A DNA stretch of 64,000 nucleotides from Agaricus subrufescens (GCA_029945375.1 CM057060.1:558001-622000); one strand, 5' to 3'; positions 34,563-46,134 are shown, numbered from the stretch's first letter. Numbers and translations: made by a program. Notes: generated by a model not told the origin, from the letters alone.

Positions 34563-37500
34563 TTAATATCGGGCGAGTAGTTCTTGGAGTTCTTGCACGA
34601 CCTCTGTCATTGTTGGTCGATCTTGATGCTCATGGGCCCACATACGCTCCATGAGGTCTACAGCTTCTGGACACCATTGCTTACGGAGGCCAGAAACGCT
34701 CGGTCTATAAGTGAACCACTTCAGCAACCTATTTCTTCGCACTAGACAAGAGAACCTACCGCTGTCTTTTGGCTCCGACAATGTCATAGATAGCATGTTC
34801 GTTCATCCCCTCCCACGGATGTTTCCTTACAGGTAGATGCCACTGTAACATTTCCCAGAATACCAAGGCGCAAGAAAAGACGTCAACTTTATGGTTATAC
34901 TTTGGGTGCGCAGTCCAAAGTTCCGGAGCTTGCCAGTTTACAGTCCCAACGAGGCTTTTGACCATGGAGCGTGTTGACTGTTTGACCTTGGCGAGTCCAA
35001 AATCAGCTATCTTGGCAGTTCCTCGGGCAGTTATCAGGATATTGGATGATTTGCAGTCTCGATGAATGATAGAGGGCTTCCGGGTGTGTAAATATTCGAG
35101 ACCACGAGCAATATCCAGCATCATGCTTAGCTATGAAGCCGATGAGATCATCAATCAAACCCAGAACGGAGAGCAACTTACAACTTTGTGCAAAGAAGGT
35201 GTATTGATGTTCCGGATATAGTCATACAAATCTCCGTTGGAGCACAGCTCGCTGACGATCATAACTGGCGTCTCCTTAGTATTCTCAGGTATGCTGACTC
35301 CGAGCTGATGTAGTTTTAGAAGGTGGTCATATGCCATTGATGTGGAATTCACTTACGAAGCGGACGATGTTCGGATGATCGAAGCCACCTAGAAGCTTGA
35401 GTTCTTTGATGTCCACTACAATCAACCTAGTTCAGCACCAGCTCGCAAGAAAAGAAACAACTACACGCACTCGAGCTCAGGGTACCTCTAAACTCTGAGA
35501 TTGCGACCCGTCTTCCCTTGAACTTGCCAATAAAAACGTCCTTGAAACCGCCACTGCCTATTTTTTCTAATTTGGCCAATTTTTCTGGTGGAATCTCACG
35601 GTCTTCTAAACCCAAGCTTTCGAGATCCAGCTCGAGGTCTTGATCCACTTCCTTCTCATGGTCCGGTACAGGGGTCCGAGGCTCGTCTGTGTGATCATGC
35701 TGAGAGCGTAGCAACACGGGTACAGTTGAGGAGCTGGAAGTGGCCCTTTTACGTCCTCTTCTAGTGGATGGTGGTCGAATGGTCCCGGTCGATGAAGGTG
35801 ATGAACCATCACCAGCGTTACGATCTCGCCACTGTAATAGCGCTTCAGCGAGCTGTGGCTTCGTGCCTACAGGCTCCAGGTCTCTTGTCTCACACAAACG
35901 CACAAGGTCGTCACGACGGAGACGAACAAGGGTCTTCGCCGTGGCTACAGTCAGATCAACTAGGGTAGACATCAGCGCATGTACAAACATGAGGTACGTT
36001 TCATCAAACACACCTTCCTCCTCCATAACCTGTTCGTCGTCTGTTTCACCCTCAGCATCTACCTCTATGTCCGAAGCAGTGTTAACTTCAACATCTTCCT
36101 CATCTCCTCTATCTTCCTCTCCCTCTCCGTCGCCTTCTTCTTCTTCCTCTTCTTCCTCGTCTCCTTCTCCTTCCTCACCTGTCTCACTATCTTCCTCGCC
36201 TATATCCTCCTCAGCTGTTTCCATCTCAACATCCTCGCCCTCGCCCTCACCTACAACTTTACCACTTCTTAGTTTACGAGGTCTAACGGAACCCGTGGCC
36301 TCATCCTCATGTTCACTAGCATCATTGTCACCGTCTGCCTCGTTTTCGCCTTCACTGTCTTGTCCCTCCTCTTCTTGTGAGCCTTCATTATCCTCTTCCT
36401 CTTTACCCCCCTCTCCATCCCCTTCATCTTCATCATCTTCTCCCTCGTCCTCAATATCACCATCATCCGGGGCCGCACTTCCATTTCTGACCCTAGGCCG
36501 CAGCCGTTTCTTGAGGGGCGTACGACGACCTAAAGACCTAGGCGGAGTGGCTGAAGTAGAAGACACGAGCTCATCGACTTCTGCCTCCTCGTGCTCATCC
36601 TCGTCAAATTCTTCGCCGTCTTCGCTTTCTTCCTTATCCTCTTCCCCATCTTCGCCTTCCAGGTCCTCGTTATCTGATAATTGATCCCGCTCTTCCTCAT
36701 CATCCCCCTCTTGCCCACTTTTCTTCGAGGTCTCGGACTTCCGCTTCAACTTCGACCGCTGTGCATGTATCGGTGCTTTCTGGCGCTTCGCGGAACTAGA
36801 CTCTTTTTTCCCTACAGACACAGGCCGAGCACTCTTCCCCCCGGATACCCTATCTTTACTACGGAGTCGTCGAGGACTTAACTGAGGCTGGCCGGAGCCA
36901 CCTTGTGCCAATCTTATCGATTGCTCAATCTCGTCCACGTCTGTGAGATCGCTTTCCTTGTCTGAAAGCTTGGTGCTTGCCCCCCGTTCACGTCCGCGTT
37001 CGCGTTGATTTGCCCTTCCCCTGAGCCACCGTTTGGAGGGTGTTTGATGCTTGATATCAACCTTGTCATTGAACTCGACCTGCTTAGCTTTTCCCTTCGC
37101 CCTCCCACTTTTACTTGGCGTCGAGGAAGAATCGGCACTGGGTAATGATGTCGAAGTTGAAACTTTGCGGGTGCGAAGGCGAGTAACAGGAGGGGAGACG
37201 TTGGTACTCGTAGATGGTACAGTTGACGATGACCGGGTCGAGGAATGCCTTGAAAAAATTAGATTGAGGGGTAGACCGAAGGAATGGACAGCACTTACTT
37301 GGATGACACTTTCCTCTCCTTGGTGTCGTTGGAATTTTTCTTAGATTGTCTATGTCCGAGATTCACGGCATCATGATTCGCAAGGTTGCCCATTGACATA
37401 CTTCGACCCTTGGGAAGTCGTCCATTGAGTTTGCTAAGATCCTGCATGGTGACCCGTCGTCTTGTCATGTTGGCACCGCATGCAAATTGTGAAGGAACAG

Positions 37501-38353
37501 CATCCGTTTCCTCACCACCGGCGACATTGCCGTCATCACTTAATGAACCAGACGAACTGGCGTCACCGCGAGGGATAGGAGACGAAGGTGGAAGTGATGC
37601 TTGATCTTCGCGGGCACCGATCAAGCAGTCAATGATCTCATGTTTCGTTAGAAGCTCCGCTTCATCCGGAAGTCCGGCGAGATCATATAAACGAACAAGG
37701 TCAGGTTTTCTAAGACGAGCGAGTGTTTTAGTTGAAGCAAAACGAAGGAGGTAGTCATCGGCTGTATCACAATAAGACATTAATGATAGTGTGGTCTAAT
37801 AAAGAAGGTGCCACCCACTAGACGACTCATCTTCATCCTCTTCCTGATCACTTTCATCATCCGTCCCAGAATCCTCTTCCGTCTCCTCTCTCGATTCAGC
37901 CGTCCCGGACGACAGGTCGGAAGCCGCGTCCATTTCTACATCAGTCTCATCAGAGGAGTATCCTACAAAACGATTCGTCATCAAAACAGTTCTCATTCGC
38001 TTCCGTCTAGAGGAGCCCCGTGTTTGGCGCGCATTAGCCAACGCGTTCTCATTAGTGCCCGCGACGCGTTTCCGCTTGACTCCAACCTGGATCACCTGAT
38101 CGGAGCCCCGCATGACCAGGTCCTTGTCGGAAGCCTTGCAAGCAGAGTGCCTGGATGGTAGACGGCGGAGATTTGGGTGTAGGGGTACAAGGACTGGTCG
38201 GTGGTCCAAAGGAGGCGACGTCGAGGGCCGAAAAGCGTGGGAAGAAGTTCGAGTACTTGGGCGTCTAAGTGAATACTTTTTCCGAGTAGCGGGCGACGAG
38301 CTTAATGGCGATGATGGGGACCTTCGTTGTGGAGAGCGTCGCGTATGTGCCAT
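34563..38353 (-). CDS. Atypical tyrosine-kinase-like (TKL) kinase with two SAP-like motifs and acidic tract
   Basis: ATG 38351-38353 (MAHTRRSPQRR) was chosen because the frame further upstream has no ATG. Order: a basic disordered N-terminus; a first SAP-like motif (KTLARLRKPDLVRLYDLAGL); basic regions; a very long Glu/Asp-rich tract (about 36000-36700); a second SAP-like motif (KTLVRLRRDDLVRLCETRDL); and a C-terminal kinase domain of about 280 residues. Kinase motifs: glycine loop GSGGFKDVFIG; beta-3 VAISEF, with Ser where the ATP-anchoring Lys is expected; alpha-C DIKELKLL; GLEYLH; catalytic loop HRDCKSSNIL; metal-binding DFGLAKV; GTVNWQAPEL in place of APE; DVFSCALVFWEM. It ends RPTMTEVVQELQELLARY. 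The intron in the acidic region near 35940-36012 is in frame and stop-free. SAP motifs suggest binding of chromatin or RNA in the nucleus. Substrates are unknown. Confidence 0.85.
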
Positions 38354-38991
38354 TACCAGCGATGGATGTCCAGGCAAGGAATACCGGCTCTAAATAACCC
38401 CTCCGGACCAGGTTTGGCACGAAAAGAAGATATCTAGGCTGAGCTTTGGCCCTAGGATGAGATTGAAAACCGTCCAAACCGGATTCTGCAGGAACCAACG
38501 GCTCGAATGGCAGCGGTCGTCGTGATGGGCAGCGAGCTTGGCGTCGTTGTGCCTGTCCAAGGTTCACTTTCGGCTTTGTTTATCACGCCGCAGACAAACA
38601 CCAACTTACAATCACATGACTGCAAATTATCTAATGCGGCTGCACATGGCGATCAATTGATCGATCACTATCACCTTACACGGGCTATTTTTATCTGCTC
38701 ACCACCACAATAACTGTTGAACATTACACTGCAATTCGGGATACAATGCTGCTTTCTTCGCCACATATCCAAGCGAATGATCTCCCTCAGTCCAGAATGG
38801 TGACAAGCAGGTCTACTTGCCTCAAGGGCCCTGCCGAGCAGGCCCGCTCAGGAGCCATCACCGTAGAAGGGCAGCAGACAAACGAAATGCCCAACTAGGA
38901 AATCATAAACCGACCTCCAAATCCGATAAGAGGATGGGCGCATAAATACATCCCGGCTTCATTCTGCTCATTCGCCCACTTTTCGCCCACC
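38354..38991. promoter_or_regulatory. Divergent promoter region, kinase / DUF6593 gene
   Basis: About 640 bases lie between divergent starts. A cataaata element at 38941-38948 sits about 45 bases upstream of the DUF6593 ATG and could be a TATA box. No other motif or gene was recognised. Confidence 0.45.
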
Positions 38992-40057
38992 ATGCTGCTC
39001 AAATTCACTTCGACCGATATGTTCAACACCTCCCTCGTCAATGTCGCCACCGGCAAGTGTGCTTACGAAATCACCACCGTCTCTACTCCCTGCCAGCCAG
39101 AGAGACTCCCCCCTCCCCCTCTATTTTCATCCTCAAACACCGCCTCTGCTTCGGACAACTCTGATGCCGCCAAGCGGTATCCTGCCGCCCGAGAAAAGCC
39201 AAAGAGGGATGTCCCCCATCGCCGAACCCAAATCAGAGACGGATCAGGGCACCTTGCCGCCGACATCCGATGGGAAGGTCGTCATCCTCATATCACGATT
39301 GACGGCGAGGAAATTGGTGGCCTCAATGACTTGTTCGGATCATCAACCGTCCGTTTCGTGTGAGTACCATGGTATGCTGTCTAGGCATTCCTTACTCATG
39401 TCGAAGCAGACCTAAAATACTTGCCATTCCAACGAAGTATGATGCAGACTATGTGTGGACAGCAACAGCGGAATCCCTGACAGTAAGCACTATATCTCTT
39501 ATCCTCGCTTACCATTATCTGATCGGCATGTTTAGTTAGTGGACTACAGCACGGATGAAATAAAGGGAACATTCCACCAGAATGTCATCCGTTTGCCCAC
39601 TCTCAAATCCAAGCCAAAACTTTCTGTGCAAACACAACTTACACCCCCTTCGAGCCCACTACCCTCCCCTACTTCCCCGAGATCTATCTTCAGGTCGCGC
39701 TCCCGAATTTTCTCGGCGGACAAGTCTTCATTATCACTGTCCTCAACAGAGGAACAGTCTCCTTGCGATACACCAAAAAGCACATTCATCCCCACACATG
39801 TCCCTGGCTTCGGCTCAAACTACCTCGAATTCGTTACTCATCCCTCAACGAACGATGTCGAAGTAATCCGTAAGCGGGCTCTCACCTTCATACGAGCATT
39901 CATCTGATCAGTCATTACAGTTTCCTTCCTACTAATGGAAATATTAAGAAGAGGTCGTTTCAACCTCACTCCTTATACATTCGAAAACCCTTCTATCTGG
40001 CAACTTAAAGAAGCTCGCGATGTTGTCATACGCACGTTCCGAAGGAACACTATTTAA
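38992..40057 (+). CDS. DUF6593 domain protein
   Basis: This is an Agaricomycete family of unknown function with a beta-rich, tubby/phospholipid-scramblase-like pattern. ATG 38992 starts MLLKFTSTDMFNTSLVNVATGKCAYEI with the typical NTSLV and YEITT. A variable insert is followed by DIRWEGRHPHITIDGEEIGGL and NDLFGSSTVRF, then (exon 2) PKILAIPTKYDADYVWTATA, then (exon 3) LVDYSTDEIKGTFHQNVIRL. A Ser/Pro-rich insert precedes HVPGFGSNYLEFVTHP, and the last exon holds SFLLMEILRRGRFNLTPYTF and ends FRRNTI. Three introns of about 50 nt lie near 39361, 39485 and 39870. The stop is 40055-40057. The quotes above are split to stay short. Family members are often highly paralogous in mushrooms; I saw no second copy here. 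Confidence 0.85.
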
Positions 40058-40394
40058 AACTTTTACCGGCTCTTCGGCCCAATTTGGGCACCCTTTTCGA
40101 CCTTCTATAACAGTCGTTTCTGCTTCTTGTTTATAACGGAATAATAACCGTGCCACATTCGTTACTTCTATTTATTTTCTTTTACACCCCTGTCGATATC
40201 CTCTGTAGCTATGGCTCTACCCCAGCTTAATCGCCTGTACATCTACATGCTGTATTATTCGTTATTTATACCCTGTGTATCTCTTATATATGATACTCGC
40301 CGTTTGTGAAGTCAGGATGAAGAGCTCACATAGAGCGTGACTGTGACGACTGCTAATTTTCACCTTTCCGCCTGTCTTATCTCCCACCCCAGAA
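40058..40394. promoter_or_regulatory. Intergenic region, DUF6593 gene / PNO1
   Basis: About 340 bases between two genes in the same direction: AT-rich 3' flank and then the PNO1 leader. Nothing else was seen. Confidence 0.4.
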
Positions 40395-41444
40395 ATGGTC
40401 GTAGCCCATCCAGCCATAGATCCATCGTCCCAATCTTCACCCACAAAACGCAAGAACAGGCGTAAACTCCATAAAAATCCCGCTGCCCCACTGGGAAAAG
40501 CCTCCCGAAACCAGACCACTTCTGCATCCCTCAACGAAGAACCACTCGCAGACATCACCGAGAAACCCTCCTCCCCCATCGACACCTCCTCCCTATTCCC
40601 CATCCCAAAAACCACCACCCAAACCGACGACGATGACGAACTCATGATCGATGCCTCCACACCCTCCCTAATCGCACCCACCTCAACAGTACCCATCTTC
40701 CCTCCCGCAGCTCCCTCAAAGAAAACTGCACTCCTCGCACCCGAAAATCGTAGAGTGCCTATACCCCCTCACCGAATGACGCCAATCAAAAAAGACTGGA
40801 TCAATATCTTCGGTCCACTCACAGAGATCCTAGGTCTTCAAGTACGAATGAACGTTCAAAGGAGATGCGTCGAAATCAGGGTAACAACTATCTCAATCAT
40901 CCTTCACTCAAGAATTCTAAACCTACTTTACAGACTTCAAAATTCACAAAAGACATTGGCGCAATCCAAAAAGGTGCCGACTTCGTCAAAGCCTACGCAT
41001 TGGGCTTCGACGTGAATGTACGAGACACCCCACTCTTCTCTCTTACCATGTACGAGCTTATACTTCGCAGGACGCTATCGCACTTCTACGAATGGACGAC
41101 CTCTACTTAGATTCCTTCGAGATCAAAGACGTCAAAACACTCCAGGGAGATCACCTCTCCCGTGCCATTGGCCGTATAGCGGGACAGGACGGCAAAACTA
41201 AATTCACCATCGAAAATGCAAGCCGGACACGGATCGTCCTAGCTGATACGTGAGTTCTATCACTTCATATCTGTCGAGTGATGTAACTAATCACCCCATT
41301 AGCAAAATTCACATCATGGGATCATTCCAGAATATCAAGGTTGCCCGGGATGCGATCGTTTCGTTGATTCTGGGTTCACCACCAGGGAAGGTATATGCAG
41401 GACTACGGACAGTGAGCAGTCGCATGCGCCAGCGCGCTCTGTGA
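40395..41444 (+). CDS. PNO1: PNO1/DIM2, KH-domain factor of 40S ribosome assembly
   Basis: PNO1 (Dim2/Rrp20) binds the 3' end of pre-18S rRNA with the NOB1 nuclease and recruits the DIM1 methylase. ATG 40395 leads into a disordered Lys/Pro/Ser-rich N-terminus. The conserved core starts at PPHRMTPIKKDWINIFGPL and continues with TEILGLQVRMNVQRRCVEIR. After introns come SKFTKDIGAIQKGADFVKAY, ALGFDV, DAIALLRMDDLYLDSFEIKD and VKTLQGDHLSRAIGRIAGQD, where GRIAG is the KH-type GxxG loop. The C-terminal part reads GKTKFTIENASRTRIVLAD and, after the last intron, KIHIMGSFQNIKVARDAIVS and LILGSPPGKVYAGLRTVSSR, ending MRQRAL. Length and order agree with the family. Convergent with the copper radical oxidase. 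Confidence 0.93.
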
Positions 41445-41655
41445 GATAATGTATTGATACGTCTGGTGATGATACAAATGTTTGTATTTGACATAGTTTT
41501 AGATGTGAAAATTAGCAAATAAGGATGGGAACGAATGTTGAGTATAAGATAGTTAGATGTCCAAGCCCTTTCTCTTTAAGTACAACAGAAATCTATAGTT
41601 TTCGTCAGCTTAGCACGGCTTCAACAGGCCAAGGAACTGACCACACCACTGTTGC

Positions 41656-43932
41656 CTAATTCGCAGCAGGCTCTCTCCCTCCCCCAATCATGATCTGTGC
41701 TCCCTCGCTCGGTATTCCATCCACAACCAAGAAAAGCCACCCCGGCCCGGGAGGGTATATTTGACCATTCGGAGGAGCTGTGACGCTCAATCTTGCTCCG
41801 TTAATCCCCACCTCATGACGAAGCCAGACCAGCCTCGAGTTCGCGTGAACGCCATGAGTTGCATAACCAAGCTCCATAACCGCCACTATGGCATTGTCAG
41901 TCCTCAAACATACACGATAAGCGGGTAACTTGCCTCTAATCTCCTTCCCGAGCGTTCCACTCCACTGCACTTCAAAAATCTCATTGAAGTCTACAACACG
42001 AGGTGACGTCTTGATGACTGGCCTCTCCTGGAACATATAAGGCGGGTCCAGTACCTCTACCCTATACTCAGTCGCGTACTCGTCGTCGCTCCTATCAAAA
42101 TTAGGATTACTCCCCATGATCAGAATGTTTCCTCTCGATGTCAAAGTAGCACTGCTGTGATACATCCTGGCAATTGAGCTGGTCGGCATACTACTGTCCC
42201 TGTAAAATCTCTTTCCCACCGGAGCTTCAGGATCATACATGACAGGGGTGAACGCTGGATTATCGGCATTCGATTGTCCAATCTGATCTTTGGCGTTGCC
42301 GTATCCCCCAACACCAGTCTGGGCGCCGTTAAGAATCAGAATTTGACCGGTAGGCAGCAACATAGCATCGGGCATGATTCGCGCTTCCGGCATCTCCTCT
42401 ACTTGCCACCCAAGTGTTATACCTAGTTCTGTTAGAACCATCCTAGAACATTGCTTCGAAGCAGGCTCCTGGGAAGAGTAAGCCTCAGGGTCTCGTCGGT
42501 CATCTACATCCGAGCCGCCGCAGATCAGGATTTCCGGACTGTAGTCGTTCTCATATGACAACGGTAGTAACAGTCCAACACCAGACATAGGATATGTGAC
42601 ACGGACACCATTTGGAATCGAGGGTAGCCGAAGTTCAGTATTCCTCTGCCAGTTGTAAATCATGGCATCATTGTTTGCAGCCATAAAGACATCGCCGCTT
42701 GGTAATAAGAAAGCGATCGGGAAAAGATTGGATTTGAGAGTATCTTCTAGGAATTTCAAATGAATGGATGAGCCGCCGGAGTCGTGGATTGATTTGCGTG
42801 GAAAGTACTCCAGGGTGGGATTGTTCTTGCTCTGATCGTTGATAAAGCCGCCTGTCCGAGATCCACCTATTATCATGACGCTTCCATCTTGAATTCTGAG
42901 TGCCGTTGTGTACCATCTTGGACTATCCAATTTCATCTGCTGGGGATTTTCATAGATCTCGCAACCCTCGCCGTCCTGAGAGTCACAAGGGTCAAACAAA
43001 CGAATGCCCTGCGAACCATCGATATCACCGAAGCCAGGTTGTACAACGGGATTCCCTCCCACGTTTACCAGAGTTCCATTAGATAAGAAAGCACCGCCAG
43101 CGCAGAAAGAGTTTGAAACTGTTCGAAGGGGTGTAAGAGCCTGCGTGTCCAGGTTGTACAATGTCGCCCAAGCAGGATGCCCATCGATAGTCAAAGGGTT
43201 GTGTTCCACTTTGTCGATTATGATTGCGAGTGTTGGGGAGACGATGGACAGTTGCATGCCGGCGACACCACTTGTTCCGCGTTGCGTCAACTTCCAACCA
43301 GGGCTTGAGTCCTGCCGAGAGTTTAAGCGATCCAGACGTTGAATGGATGAGGCACGTTGGGCGTCGACCATAGAAAAGTCCAACATTTTCCCAGGGACAA
43401 CAACGAGAGTGTCAATGTCCATGATGCCTCTGTTTTCCCGCATCCTCGAACCAAGAGAACCGAGATTGACAATTTTGATTGTATGCGGTCCGTTTTTGAG
43501 GCCAGAAGTCTCGAAAAGCTTCCGTCGATTCAACGGATAGGTAACATTACAGAATAGGTCGACAGTCCCAATTGTCTTGCCGTCCAGGAAAACTTGGGCG
43601 TATCCATGAAACTTGTCACAATTCCCGAGCCAGACAATACCGGAGCCACGGAAGTCGAAGAAGAAAGCCGCGTCGCGTTCACGGGTGACATGAAGAGAAC
43701 CCGAGTCATATTGCCTTGACCGCACATTAAACCATTTTCCCTCATACTTGATCAAAGGAGAGTCAGAGGAGAATGTTTCGTATCCTTTTCCTGGATAGTA
43801 GGAATTGCCCGGTCGCAGCTGGGTGTATTTAAAAAGTGCAGACCTCTTTGATTCGATTCTCTGTGCATAGACGCCCTCGACGACGAGAAAAAGAAGAGAC
43901 AACGAGAGGAAGAGAGTGGGTAAAAGCGCCAT
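41656..43932 (-). CDS. Copper radical oxidase (glyoxal oxidase-like, AA5_1) with N-terminal accessory domain
   Basis: A secreted enzyme that oxidises aldehydes, releasing hydrogen peroxide for lignin-degrading peroxidases. A single exon encodes 758 residues; the ATG at 43930-43932 starts the signal peptide MALLPTLFLSLSLLFLVVEG. The first ~190 residues form a separate beta-rich region (YDSGSLHV, FDFRGSGIVWLGNCDKFHGY, GPHTIKIVNLG) that looks like a carbohydrate-binding-type sandwich. The oxidase then has SFCAGG (Cys that cross-links to Tyr), PRWYTTAL (the partner Tyr), MYHSSATL (axial Tyr plus His ligand) and GYATHGVHANSR (second His ligand); all active-site residues are present. Kelch-type repeats (GGSRTGG, LICGGSD, LILNGAQ) fit the seven-bladed propeller. 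It ends with a galactose-oxidase-like C-terminal sandwich. No WSC domains were seen. An intronless gene is unusual for this window. Confidence 0.9.
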   Translation of the reverse strand: MALLPTLFLSLSLLFLVVEGVYAQRIESKRSALFKYTQLRPGNSYYPGKGYETFSSDSPLIKYEGKWFNVRSRQYDSGSLHVTRERDAAFFFDFRGSGIVWLGNCDKFHGYAQVFLDGKTIGTVDLFCNVTYPLNRRKLFETSGLKNGPHTIKIVNLGSLGSRMRENRGIMDIDTLVVVPGKMLDFSMVDAQRASSIQRLDRLNSRQDSSPGWKLTQRGTSGVAGMQLSIVSPTLAIIIDKVEHNPLTIDGHPAWATLYNLDTQALTPLRTVSNSFCAGGAFLSNGTLVNVGGNPVVQPGFGDIDGSQGIRLFDPCDSQDGEGCEIYENPQQMKLDSPRWYTTALRIQDGSVMIIGGSRTGGFINDQSKNNPTLEYFPRKSIHDSGGSSIHLKFLEDTLKSNLFPIAFLLPSGDVFMAANNDAMIYNWQRNTELRLPSIPNGVRVTYPMSGVGLLLPLSYENDYSPEILICGGSDVDDRRDPEAYSSQEPASKQCSRMVLTELGITLGWQVEEMPEARIMPDAMLLPTGQILILNGAQTGVGGYGNAKDQIGQSNADNPAFTPVMYDPEAPVGKRFYRDSSMPTSSIARMYHSSATLTSRGNILIMGSNPNFDRSDDEYATEYRVEVLDPPYMFQERPVIKTSPRVVDFNEIFEVQWSGTLGKEIRGKLPAYRVCLRTDNAIVAVMELGYATHGVHANSRLVWLRHEVGINGARLSVTAPPNGQIYPPGPGWLFLVVDGIPSEGAQIMIGGGREPAAN

Positions 43933-44147
43933 CAAGGCGTGCGTGTTGTAAAGAAGAAAGTTCAACACGTCACTCAGCAGCACACAGGCAAGCAAACACA
44001 ACACAACATAAATTACATGTCATACGGTAGATAATGATACATGATACCAATAAAGTACTTTCATTGGGATTGCGTGTCTAGGTTCAAAAAGACGCAAGAA
44101 ATAATTCAGAGGCAGGATATATCTATGTGTGACTCCGGGGGAGCCAA

Positions 44148-46134
44148 CTAATTGGATTTCCAGGTGTTGTGCAGTCCAACTGTATCATCCAAACCAGCGG
44201 TGCTAGATGGTGGGTTGCTCTCCGCAACTTGTCCGTTGGGATATCCATTGACAGCTTCACTTTGAAGCACATTGGTATCAAGGTTGAGCTTTACTCGATT
44301 GTTGTCCGAGCGTAATCCCTCGATGAACCGGAGGTACTCTTCACTCACTCCACCAGTGATATAGTCACCGGTGAAGACGGAGCAGTCGAATGTGCTGATG
44401 CTAGTGTTGAGATGTCGGACAGATTCAACAAGATCAGGGAGACTTTGGAAGATGACGAGGTCGGCACCAATCGTCTTGGCAATCTCTGCCTCGTTACGGC
44501 CATGGGCAACAAGCTCATTTCGAGACGGCATGTCGATACCGTAGACATTCGGGTAACTGAACGGCGGAGTGAGCTAAGTCTAAGCCACAGCTCAATACGA
44601 GGGTGCTACGAACCGGATGGGTGGCGCACAGCTGGCGACAATAACCTTCTTCGCACCGACATCCTTTGCCATCTGGATGATCTCCTTGGAGGTCGTACCT
44701 CTGACAATAGAATCTGCTCTATATCAGCATATATGCTAGCAAACAGTAAAATCGCGCTCACCGTCGACAAGTAAGACATTCTTGCCGGCAAATTCCAACG
44801 CCATAGCATTGAGTTTCTTGCGGACATTCTTCTTCCTCATTTGTTGCCCAGGCATGATAAAGGTCCGACCAACATAACGATTCTTGATGAACCCCTCACG
44901 GTAAGGCAACGCGAGTCTCTGAGCAAGGTTAAGAGCTGCAACACGCGAAGTATCTGGGACCTGCTTTGGTTAAGTAACGAAGATAGGCGGCGAGTCTAAA
45001 ACCACTTGCAGGAATCACGACATCCACCATTAAATTATTTTCCGCCAGGACTTGTTTCACTTTTTCAGCCAGAACGTCCCCCATAGCCATCCGACTTCTG
45101 TAGACGCTCACTCCATCGATAACCGAATCGGGTCTTGCGAAATACACAAATTCGAAGATATCCGGGGCGAAAGTTGAAGGTGGTACAACCTGCCGACGAG
45201 AGACCCCGTTACGAGTAATAATGACAGCTTCACCTATGCACTAAGCGTAAATTTTACAATAAGAGTGCCGAACGGTACTGAACTTACCGGGTTTGACATC
45301 CTCCCAGTCGGTAAATCCACAAGCGTCAGCCACTACACTCTCGCTGGCAAAGAGATAATCCGATCCTTCACCGGTTGGCGCTTTGCGCGAAGCCATTCCA
45401 ACAGGCCTGATGCCATTCTGATCGCGAAAGGCAATGATACCAAAGCCGGCGAGCATAGCAACACAGGCATATGCGCCCTTGCATTGTGATACAACGCCCC
45501 CAATCGCGGTAAAAATGTCCTCTTCATTGATACGGAATTTTCCCGTCTTCTGAAGATTGTCGGCAAAGATATTAAGGAGAAGCTCGGAATCCGACGCAGT
45601 GTTGATATGTCGATGAGCAACCTGGTCCATAAATTGCATCAAGGACGAGGTGTTGATAAGATTGCCATTCTACAGGGCACGGTGAGCTCCAGGACATAGC
45701 GAGGAAGGGCAATTAGACCCTACATGGGCAAAGACAATTCCATAGGGCGAGTTGACATAGAAGGGTTGAGCTTCGGCATTGTTAAAGCTTCCGGCGGTGG
45801 GATATCGGACTACAAATGATTGAATATGATTTGGTGTCTGATTTTATAAAAGGCACGCACCGTGTCCGACTCCCATGCCACCTATCAATCTCGAGATAGA
45901 GGCGTCGTCAAAGATATCTCGTACCATCCCATTGGCCTTGCACTGGTATAGACGGCCCTTGGCTCCGCAAGTGATGATTCCGCACGCATCTTGGCCACGA
46001 TGCTGAAGGAGGGAGAGGCCCTCTGCGATTTCTGCGGCGACATTGAGGGTAGGGTCGTGCAGAAGAAGACCGAGGATGCCACACACTGTCCAGATGGTGA
46101 GCGAAGTGTCAGTATACGAAACGAGGCTCTCACT
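44148..46134 (-). CDS. ADE4: Amidophosphoribosyltransferase (first committed step of purine synthesis)
   Basis: The enzyme makes phosphoribosylamine from PRPP and glutamine in the cytosol. Glutaminase domain: [65 protein letters not shown]-transferase domain: [35 protein letters not shown] and the PRPP loop [12 protein letters not shown], then [16 protein letters not shown]. The mature enzyme needs its catalytic Cys at position 2, exposed when Met is removed. The codon before this Cys is GTG in the genome. A 48-nt intron at 46086-46133 (gtgaga, tactgac branch site, ggacag) joins A at 46134 to TG, making ATG directly before TGT. So the start codon is split, with only one coding base in exon 1. 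The C-terminal tail beyond NGYPNGQ is long and polar. Confidence 0.93.

Noticed and set aside
35740..36684. A 314-codon plus-strand frame rich in serine and proline
   Set aside because: It is the reverse strand of the Glu/Asp-coding tract of the kinase gene; GAG/GAA codons read backwards as CTC/TTC and shifted TCC/TCT, which gives serine runs automatically.
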